The notes under the pieces are model-generated. The model did no database searches. It was not told the DNA's origin and worked only from the letters and a program-made list of their open reading frames with translations. The position numbers and the translations under genes are program-made. From Pyxicephalus adspersus (taxonomy: Eukaryota > Chordata > Amphibia > Anura > Pyxicephalidae), in assembly GCF_032062135.1 (NCBI RefSeq), contig NC_092862.1, forward strand, positions 48,656,811 to 48,720,810: a stretch of DNA of 64,000 nucleotides, given 5' to 3'. Shown here piece by piece: positions 55,490-64,000 of the stretch (within the stretch, counting starts at the first letter, position 1; each line of letters opens with the position of its first letter).

Positions 55490-56300
55490 AGGGGACAAAT
55501 TTGTTGGTACCCCTTCAGCTTATTAAATAGGTGCTTTTGTCCCCTGCAAAGTGATTAGTTAAAAGCAATGGCCCCCTGTATAACTGCAGCCCTTTGATTA
55601 TGTAATTGAGTAAAGTAAAGCAAGTGTAAAATGAGGATGTTTAAAATGGTCGCAACATATTTGTTGGTACCCCTAGAAACAATAGATAGTAAGGATTTAG
55701 GTTATGCTGTTTTTTAAACTAATGTCACACTGGAATTGTATTGTCTTTTGCTTACCATAGTATGATAGACAAAAATCCAAGGACAACTTCAATGTCAAGT
55801 TCTTTTGAGTGACATTGGGCTCAGTGGAAGAGGCTTACATATACTCCATGGTAGAAAAAACCCCATAAATTTGTGGGGCATAACAATGCTTCTGTGATAA
55901 TGTCCTTTTGGACAGATAGGACAAAATTAGATCTTTAAAGTAGTATCAGCTCTTTGTCCACAGATGAATACATTTAGTATTTAAAAAAATAGAACACATC
56001 TTAGGCAGCTTTTCTCTGTCTGCAGAAAACACTGAAATATCAAAACATTTTGTAGCGTAGCGAGATCTACTGCCCAACATCAGAAAACTCACAGGTCATG
56101 GATCTTCCAAAAGGATAATGAATCAAACGAAGCTTGAAGCATTTTAATCCAAACATCTATGGAAGGAACTGAAATATCCAGTCCATAGAAGCCATTTTTC
56201 AAAATCTAACATGTCTTGAATAGTGGGTGAAACTGTTGACAGGTGTAGAATTCTTATTGAGAGCTACATGAATTGCTTGTTATCAGTGATTGTCCCTAAA
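55490..56300 (+). pseudogene. Tc1/mariner-like transposase relic 1
   Basis: Badly decayed. At 56099-56119 the frame reads WIFQKDN, the remnant of the Tc1 catalytic WxFQQDN motif. Outer DNA contains TTTGTTGGTACCCC twice (about 55500 and 55660). No intact frame. Confidence 0.5.
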
Positions 56301-57011
56301 GTTTGTTTAGCTATATATGTGTATAAAAAAATTTCAGGGTAGGTAAAGTCAAAGGTAATCTGTTTACTTTTAAATTCCTAGTGTTAAAAGTATTATGGTC
56401 ACTGTAGTGGAATACCATCAAGAAACTTCCGTATTTTGATAGGGAGTACAGTAAAAGCATCTCCCATACTTCATCAATACATGTTTTCTCAAAGCGATTT
56501 TGGTGTACAAAACGGGGAAGTGCTAAGGGCCACCTGAATCTCCAAAGTTGAAAAGAGTACATGCAGAAAGTGTAGCTGGCTCATTTCAGACATGCTTACC
56601 TGGGCTCCCAACTACTTCTTTTCAACTGAATTGTTGCTTTTGACTTTTGATGTGGTTGCTTTTTCTCTGGAGGAAGAATCATATATTATTTTGCATCTGC
56701 TAACTGCAAGCTTGAATGGGGCATTGGAAAGGTTGAAAATCTGGAATCCTGAAGTAGAGAGAACAGTAGCCAAGTTGCCACTTATGTGTCCTCCATTTTT
56801 TGTTTGCATAAAATGTGACATTTATCTGTCTTTGGACTTTGCTTCTTAATATATAAACTACTTTAGACTTTGCTACTTAATATTTAATGTCAGTGCACTA
56901 GTTATGTTGGATGTTGGTGTTTACAGAAGGTATAACTGAACAACCCATCTACTCCTAAGAAGGAAACAATGTATTTGGATGAGTTTCAAAAGAAACATTT
57001 GAGAATTTATA

Positions 57012-57352
57012 AAGCCTAAAGCTACGTACACACGTCCAACGGTTCTCTCCCGATAATTGGTTTAGGGACGATATCTGGCGAGAATCTGGTGTGTGTACAG
57101 CACCAGTGGTCCATTGTCTGAACGATCGTCCTGGCGGATCCACGGACGATAGATGAAGAATGATCATAATGCAAGGAAAGGGAGAGAGCTCACAGCGTGG
57201 TGCCACTCTGTTGCTCTTACCCTCCCCTCTCCATAGAGCAGAACTGTGCTGTATGTGCAGCACTCGTTCATGCATTGTGCAATAATAGTCGTTGGAAAGG
57301 ATCGTGAAAGATCCTTTCCAATGACTATTATCGCAAGTGTGTATGTGGCTTA
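57012..57352. mobile_element. MITE, family 'TAAAGCTACGTACACAC'
   Basis: The left end AAAGCTACGTACACACG faces the right end GTGTGTATGTGGCTTA. Near the right end, 57282-57303 and 57310-57331 form a 22-bp stem (one mismatch) with loop GTGAAA. Confidence 0.7.
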
Positions 57353-59098
57353 ACAGAAGATCTTCATTGTTTGCCTACATGAAAAGTAGAGAACCTGGTC
57401 TTGCAAAATTCTTTCAGATTCCAAAAGGCAAAAAGCATGCTTTAGAAATTCATTTTTTTAAATCAATGTCATAAAAGGACCAGCTGAGAGAAATTGTTGG
57501 CTCTTGAAATTCTAGCTGCTTGGCTGTGTGGCATCAGTTCTGTACTTCTTCATTCTTCATTGTGGTACATTGCATTCAAAACAGAATTCCTAAATAAAAC
57601 CTTGTAAAAACGAATATAATTACAGAATATGAATTTATGTGTGTGCTGCAAGGGAGATGACTGCTACTCTGCCAGCAATTTGTGGAATTGTTATTCAAAC
57701 TTCAGACCTTTTAGGGTCCAGGTTCTGCACACATTTTTACATTTTCTCATACAGTAGTAAATTTAGCAAGGTATTGCCAAAAAGTTACTGTTTATATAAA
57801 AATTCTGTCCTGTTTGTAATCCTTCAAGGATTACATTTGGACTGCCCTGTTATAGACCAAGTCTAAATATATTTTACTTTAACAGATATGGTGATTAACC
57901 ACAAGATGGCAGTATTATCATAAATGATCTCCTTCCTACTCCTTCCTAGTTTTTCTTCCCTGTTTCTCATTCTGTGGATAAAAGTGAATGCTAAGTTTAA
58001 ACTAATTATATTAATTATAGCTAACTGATATCCTGCCAACTAAATATTGTGCAATATTGAATATGTGAATATTGTGTCACGCAATGTGTGATACATCTCT
58101 ATTCACATATTGTTACCCCTTTAAAATACCATCAAGCTCTAGGGTTGTGGTAACTGTGGGTTTTAATGACTGTCGCTGGAGAGGAACAGGGAAAAGAGCT
58201 ATTCATAGTGGTAAATAGGGCAAATAGAACTTTACTGGATAAAATAATGATTTAGGACATTCAACAGATAAATGTTCACCTAAAAATCTAGATCTCATCT
58301 TCGTGACATTGTAAAAGCACCGGTATGGGGTAAAATTAGTGGGAAAAGAGGTAGCTGACTGACAGGGAAAAAACACTCAAGAAATAAGGGTGTTCATCAG
58401 AAGGGCAGGGTGAAAAGGAAAGCGGTACCTGGGGTGGTGCATGGGGTACACAGGAGTCTGGAATGGCAAAAGACGCAGTATTAGGTAAACACTCAATCAG
58501 CAATCCTCTGATTCCTTCACTCCAAGTTGACCACTGACATCCCCCCAACCCATATGTTACTGCCAAGAGTCCACAGATTTTACCCCAACACCCCTACTAC
58601 CCTTTTCTAGATTATCTAACCCTTTTGCCACCCTCCTCTGTTACCTATCCCTGGTACTACACTTTAGTCCCCTTCTAATCTGCCTTTTTCCATTGCACCC
58701 ACCTCACCTTTTCCAAACCCCACTTGACACCAGTTCCCCTTTTTAATGAACACCCTTTACCATGTCTACTGATATATATCACCCTAATGCTACTCCCACC
58801 ATGCAACACCCAAGTTCCCCAACCTCCGGATTCCCAGCTTCCCTTAGCACCACCATGTCAACCTGAGTACCCTGACAAGACACCTGAATCGCAAATCCAC
58901 AACATTGCCCACAAATTTAATTGCAATCGACTACAATTTATCATGCCACGCCAGGAAATCAAATTCATGCTGATGCTACATAAGGTCCTAATTAGTAATA
59001 TAAACTGGAGACACAATGTTCATTGTAAAATAGGAAATAAAATATAAAAAAAAGCCATTGACTTTCTGTACTGAAAAAATAGACAGAAACAGAGATTT

Positions 59099-59215
59099 AG
59101 GCTCAGACCTTGTACACTTGCATTGCAGACATTTTACCAGCTGAGCCATGAACACTACTGTTTAGAAGAATAAAGGAAACGAGGTCCATATTAGAGATTG
59201 AACTGTGCATTTAAT
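59099..59215 (-). mobile_element. tRNA-headed SINE-like copy 1 (minus)
   Basis: The reverse complement of 59099-59153 reads GGCTCAGCTGGTAAAATGTC, a tRNA A-box-like head. GAGGTCCATATTAGAGATTG follows on the + strand, matching the body at 60052 and 62739. Confidence 0.5.
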
Positions 59216-59979
59216 ATTCATATTCATAAAAACATGTAACTGACTATAAAAAGTAGAATGATAAAAAGAAACATTTAACCATGTCTTGTTGTTTGAAAAT
59301 GCTTGACATGCAGATTGTTCCAATAAACTCAGAACTAATGTTCACATGACTCACATGTTTAGGCTTCACTCTTGTTTGCTGTGTATTTTTTGCATTCACT
59401 TCCAAATCAACATACTTAACATATCCCTGATGTTAGGTTATTTATGTTTGCTGCCAAGCTGGTCTCCCCTTCTGTTCCAGCTCAGGAAACCCTGACACAT
59501 CACAGGTAATTTATCCACCAGCTACTCTGCTTGGAAGGGGCTCTGAAAATTAGGACCTTCTTAGGCAGAAAGTTTTTAAAAAAAACTTCTTTCCAAAATG
59601 AAATGATAGAAATATGTATACTGTTTTCCCTACACAGTCACCTTACCCTGTTGCTCCCATATATGGATTCCCGCTTCTATGTCACTTTTGTTATTTGGCT
59701 GCCAAAGTTCAGGGTTTCATTGGACATAAAAACTGAAAACCTAATGTCTAAAAACTCCACATTGTATTGGCTTTCTGCAATGAAACAATAGAAATATTTA
59801 ATTTGGTTTCTAAAATGTTTGACTAGTTGCTATAGTCAACATCACCACTTGAAAGCCAGCTTGCTTCAACAGGGAGCCAACATGCAAAATGACAAGAAAA
59901 GGAACTGGCTTTATGAAGTGAAACAAATATTTGACTGGGTGCTACCATCCTTGCCTAAAGATGAATTCATAATAATACT

Positions 59980-60110
59980 TAATGCTCAGAAGCCAACTGC
60001 TTTACTAACTGAGCAAAAAGTGAAACGGCTTGTTACCTTTCCTGCAAATTGAGGTCCTTGTTAGACATGGAAACTGGACACGGAACATAAAAATGCCATA
60101 GGCTTTCTAT
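59980..60110 (-). mobile_element. tRNA-headed SINE-like copy 2 (minus)
   Basis: The reverse complement gives TTGCTCAGTTAGTAAAGCAG, an A-box-like head. On the + strand the body is GAGGTCCTTGTTAGACATGG followed by AAAAATGCCATAGGCTTTC. Confidence 0.55.
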
Positions 60111-60459
60111 AAAGATACAGTTGTGGGGTCAGAATAATAGCAGCGTGATTAAAAAGTGATTAAAGCTCAAAATCCTTATATTAGTTTTTATTTCCCCACA
60201 TGCAAATACATTGAGTACACTGCACAATCTATTCCAAATCAAAACATAAAGAAAAATGTAATAATGTTATTCTTTTACAGAAAGTGAAGAAAAGGGAATA
60301 TTAGGCTGTTCAAAATAACAGCAGTATGGATATCAATTACTGAGGTCATTCATTCTGTGAAAGAAGTGGTGTCAAATTATGACCCCTATTTAAGGAAGGA
60401 AGGCAGCAAATATTGTACATGCTAGTTATAGTGTATTTCTCTCTGAAAATCTGAGTAAA

Positions 60460-61225
60460 ATGGGTCATTCCAGACATTGTTCAGAAGAACAGCGTACTTT
60501 GAATAAAAAGGTAATTGTAGAGGGGAAAGCAAATAAAGAAGTGCAGAAATTGATAGGCTCAGCTAAAATTTTCTCAAATGCTTTAAAATGTCAACCAAAA
60601 CCTGAAAGATGTGGAAGAAAATGGGAATCTGCCTCTTGAACACAAAGAAGAATAGTTAAAATGGCAAAGACTTACCAATGATCATCTCCATGAAGATCAA
60701 AGAAGGTCTAAAGTAATCGGTGAGTATTGTTACAATTGGAAGACGCCGATGTAAAGCCAAGGTATCGGCAAGAAGCCCCTGCAATGTCCCAAAGTTAAAA
60801 AAAGACATGCTGAATAGGTCACAGCTGGCCAAAGAACACATTGACTGACTTAAAGAGAAATGACGCAACATTTTGTGGACTGATGAAAGCAAGATTTTTC
60901 TTTTTGGGTTTACGGGCCTACAGGCAGTTTGTCAGAGGACCCCCAAACATGGAATTTAAGCCACAGTTACACTGTGAAGACAGTGAAGCATGGTGGTGCA
61001 AGCATCCTTACATGGGAATGTTTCTCATACAATGGTGTTGGGCCTATTTATCGCATACTAGGGATCCTGGATCAGTTTAAAAATATCAAAATACTTGAAG
61101 AGGTCATGTTGCCTTATACCAAAGAGGAAATGTCCTTAAAATGGGTGTTTCAACAGGACAACAAACGAGCAACGTCTTGGTTCCCGAAAAACAAAATTGA
61201 CGTTATGGGGTGGCCTGGACTTTAA
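60460..61225 (+). pseudogene. Tc1-like transposase pseudogene
   Basis: From ATG 60460 (MGHSRHCSEEQRTLNKKVIV) through broken frames to WTDESKIFLFG at 60876-60908, KHGGASILTWECFSYNGVGP near 60990, and WVFQQDN at 61142-61162. Two aspartates of the DDE triad are visible. The third acidic residue region (after WPGL near 61215) is lost at a stop and insertion. Several frameshifts; inactive. Confidence 0.8.
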
Positions 61226-61447
61226 ACTCCCTTGCAGTATGATTTAGTATTTTTAAATGTGAAATTGGTACATTTGACAATTAAAAATACTTCTAATTTT
61301 AAATGTCCCGCCAGTCACACCCCGAACGCACGCACGCTGCCAGCACATTCGTCGCATGCTCACCTGGCATCTGCATGCCCTAGCCTTGCATCTCCAGCAT
61401 TCACACGCGGCGGGCTCGTGAGGACCAGGTAAGCCGTTAATTCCCAC

Positions 61448-61509
61448 CCCGAGTGTGGCTTGGGGTTACCACTTTTTGTAATGAAAGGTAACCCCGAGCC
61501 ACACTCGGG
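61448..61509. repeat. GC-rich hairpin nested in the Tc1-like element
   Basis: The arm 61448-61470 (CCCGAGTGTGGCTTGGGGTT and ACC) pairs with 61487-61509 over 23 nt with one mismatch, around a 16-nt loop. Confidence 0.85.
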
Positions 61510-62540
61510 AATACTGTTAGGGGGGTTAATCAAAAAGAAAACTTGTGCGGTGACATCAAAAATGCAATGGTTATCCAACTAGCTATTAGTTCAGTGCTTG
61601 AAAGTAAAGTAAAATCTTGTAAATGTTTCAGTTTATAAATAAATGTAAAAAAGAATGTTTACTTTTGTAAAGAAGAATGCAAAACTTTTTTTTGAACAGC
61701 CTAAAATTCCCTTTTCTTCACTGTTAGTAAAGAAACAACACAAATTTGATAAATGTTTGTTTATGTTTTCATTTGGAATTGAATGTAAAATGTTCCCAAT
61801 GCATTTGTGTGTATGAAAATAAAAGCTATTATAAGGATTTTGAGCTTTATTCACATTTAAACCCACTGCTATTGTTCTGAAGATAACTTAGCTAATATGT
61901 AACTGGGCTTTTTATGTACCAACCCTGTCACCAGTGCAAATGTTTGAAAGCATACATAAAAACAAGAGACAACTTGTCCTTAACAGTACTTATTTTCACC
62001 TGAAAAAACAGGAAAAAAAACATGGGGCACAAAATGTGATTATCACTGCTAATATTCCAAACAGTATTTATTAGAAATACCAATATTATTAATATCAATA
62101 AATAATTTCATAGTCCAACATTTATATGAAAAGGGACAATAATAAATCATATGGCCTCAATCTGTTCACCCCCCTTTTATAGCTTAAAGTATTTGGTACT
62201 TTTGAGTTGGCTTTGGTTGGTCACTATTTCTTAAAAGATCTTTTGTGCATTATTTTTGGCTACCAATAGACAGTGGTGTGTCCCTATGTAGAGTTTTACA
62301 AACAGCTAATCTGCCAAAACAGAGACCAATGCAGTTCTAGGTCACCCCAGTATAAAGTGAGATTCTTTTTCTAATAGCATTTTTAAGGTCAAAAGCATAT
62401 TGGTTTATAGTTCAGTATATACTGTAACATTTAAAAAAAATTAAATTGGCATTTTAAAGCAAAGAAAAAAAATACTTGACCTGGCTTTATATGTTTGACT
62501 TTGTGGTATTCAACATTGTCACTGGAAATCTCGATTTAAT

Positions 62541-62592
62541 GTACAGTGCTGCATAATATGTTGGCGCTATATAAATACTGTTTATTATTATT

Positions 62593-62630
<38 letters not shown>
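62541..62630 (+). mobile_element. SINE tail with (ATT/AAT)n microsatellite
   Basis: GTACAGTGCTGCATAATATG and TTGGCGCTATATAAATACTG are the plus-strand form of the SINE tail, followed by ATT then AAT repeats at 62582-62628. Confidence 0.75.
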
Positions 62631-62631
<1 letters not shown>

Positions 62632-62659
62632 CGCAGCATGTGCCATAATTTTTTCAAAT

Positions 62660-62800
62660 CAGGATCCTAGGCTCACAAAACAGCTATTCTACCATCTGAG
62701 CTACCAGCTCAACTGTTTGTTATGTACATAAAAATATGTCCTTGTTAGACATAGAAAATGATGCTTAACATTAAAAATGCCATGGGAATCCTTGGGAACT
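62660..62800 (-). mobile_element. tRNA-headed SINE-like copy 3 (minus)
   Basis: The reverse complement reads TAGCTCAGATGGTAGAATAG, a good A-box-like head. On the + strand the body GTCCTTGTTAGACATAGAAA and ATTAAAAATGCCATGGGAA matches copy 2. Confidence 0.6.
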
Positions 62801-64000
62801 AAGTGGAATTGTGATTCCACTGGTTGTAGGATCTGAGGGTGATGGGTACGGGGAAAGGGGATTATTAGAGGCTGAAAAGTGTAGCTAATGGCTGGATTGC
62901 AGGGAAGTGGAGCAAAGCAATGGCACAATGTAAAATGAGTGGAAAAGGGAAAGATTGACCAAAAGGGAATAAACCATCAAGGTTTCATTGCAAGGTGACT
63001 ATAGTGGAATAGGAACGCATTGCCTGGGGTAGGTAAAGAGATAACAGTTGGTGAAGGGAAGAGGAAGGTGAAAAGTCAGATGTGTAAAGGGGGGCAGAGG
63101 GAATTGGCTGGGTGGGATGGTGGAGAAGGGATGAGAGGGAAGGGTTGGATGATGTGTAAAGCTGGATGGCAGATGTGTAATCAAAAGGGGGTAATGTATG
63201 GGATGGAGATCACATTATGACATCTGCAGTAGCATACTTATTGGTTAAGCTAGTGTGCAAAAACAAGAAAATATCAGCTTAGAGAAAAATATGAATTATT
63301 ATGATGATTTTTGGCCAATTCACATTTGTGTAACCGGTCCAACAAACACAAAGTTCACCAAGAGCAAAACAGACAGAGAAAAATCAAGCAGACATTTACT
63401 GTTGACCCATGAATATTTAAAATCCAATATAGATGAACAATTAATACAAAAATCATTTACCCAGAAATTCTCACGTTTTTATTCTTTGGTGTAAAATGTG
63501 TAATATGTCAATATAAATCAATGCATCTTTCATATACATATATGTACAATATAAAGATATATACAGCAAATATTCTGCTCTGTTTGATGTTGAAGGGACT
63601 ATAAAACAGTTGACCCCTCTCAAAGCAAAAGAGCTAGTTCACAGACAAAGTCAGTCTTTAGAGTTGAGGCACAATACTGTACAAAATCAATCCTGACTGG
63701 TCAACACTGTTAGGAAGAACTTCGGCATTTGAAAACATACATATGTCACAACAGCAATATGGCACAGACTAGAGGCGTACATCAGTGGCTATAAACTACT
63801 TATTTTCTCATCAGTAACAGAAAATTATCAGCTGCAAGTGAAATTACTGTTGTGCAACCAAATGAGACAAGGTCATGTTAGGGTAAAGTGAATGCCAGTT
63901 GAAGATTAAGCTGTGGATAGGGTATGGTCTTGTAGCCAGGCCACCAGTTCTCAGGCATCCAAGTGCATCAAGTAGAATTTCTTCAATAAAACAACAGGTC

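Larger units (their letters stand above)
60118..61888 (+). mobile_element. Tc1-like transposon, degenerate, with inverted ends
   Basis: Subterminal TAAAGCTCAAAATCCTTATA (60161-60180) is the exact inverse of 61830-61849. The outer ends GTCAGAATAATAGCAGCG and CACTGCTATTGTTCTGA also face each other. It encloses the transposase relic 60460-61225 and a GC-rich insertion at about 61300-61520. Confidence 0.8.
48561..64000. other. VAPA downstream flank, no further host gene seen
   Basis: About 15 kb. It may include a longer VAPA 3' UTR at its start. Identified content is transposon debris at 49300, 51468-51770, 54549, 55490, 57012, 59099-61888 and 62541-62800. An APCDD1-like exon was looked for by eye because that gene follows in other vertebrates, and none was recognised. 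Confidence 0.5.

Noticed and set aside
58560..58880. Pyrimidine-rich stretch as a functional tract
   Set aside because: It looks like low-complexity DNA with CCC-rich segments; no periodicity or partner sequence was found.
59531..59791. Possible small gene of 86 codons
   Set aside because: It overlaps repeated body sequence shared with nearby SINE-like copies and has no recognised domain or splice structure.
62546..62731. Open frame with a poly-Ile run
   Set aside because: It is translated from the ATT microsatellite of a SINE tail.
48561..64000. APCDD1 exons expected from human gene order
   Set aside because: No exon with recognisable conserved residues was seen; the gene may lie beyond the window.
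1..64000. CRISPR arrays, operons or other bacterial systems
   Set aside because: The window has introns, SINEs and vertebrate genes; no regularly spaced repeats of CRISPR type are present.

Overview
The window is 64 kb of vertebrate nuclear DNA carrying two split genes on the + strand, RAB31 followed by VAPA. The gene order, the short AT-rich introns, and the interspersed repeats (a tRNA-headed SINE ending in ATT repeats, palindromic MITEs and Tc1-like relics) suggest an anuran amphibian, probably a ranoid frog. The species is an inference from repeat content. The two proteins are recognised from conserved residues.

Layout. 1-1.5 kb is upstream DNA with no gene. RAB31 has seven coding exons between 1737 and 21519. 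All intron phases agree and every donor/acceptor is GT/AG. They give an intact 194-residue Rab GTPase. Its 3' UTR probably runs to a poly(A) signal near 26272. 26.3-32.3 kb is intergenic and repeat-rich. VAPA begins in a CpG-rich promoter (about 32.3-32.65 kb) and has six coding exons from 32621 or 32645 to 48043. They encode an intact MSP-domain, coiled-coil, tail-anchored ER protein of 227 or 219 residues. A 451-base assembly gap (34658-35108) lies in VAPA intron 1 beside a 25-bp minisatellite. From about 48.6 kb to the end I see no further host gene, only VAPA 3' flank and transposon debris.

Function. RAB31 is an endosome/TGN Rab of the Rab5/22 branch. VAPA is an ER receptor for FFAT-motif proteins at membrane contact sites. 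The pair parallels RAB22A-VAPB elsewhere in vertebrate genomes, so the linkage looks like a retained block from the ancestral genome duplications. There is no evidence that the two genes form a functional unit.

Mobile DNA. The dominant MITE family (ends like CTGATTTATTAAAGCTCTCC) has eight copies, all before 28.2 kb. Other families are a hAT-type MITE with 13-bp terminal repeats, two Tc1-like transposase relics, a minus-strand multi-frameshift relic of an unassigned transposon-type protein in RAB31 intron 3, several short palindromic families, and a group of minus-strand tRNA-headed SINE-like copies at 59-63 kb. I found no wholly new system. The best leads are the VAPA promoter motif cluster, MITE-derived hairpins of pre-miRNA size, and the shortened VAPA linker.
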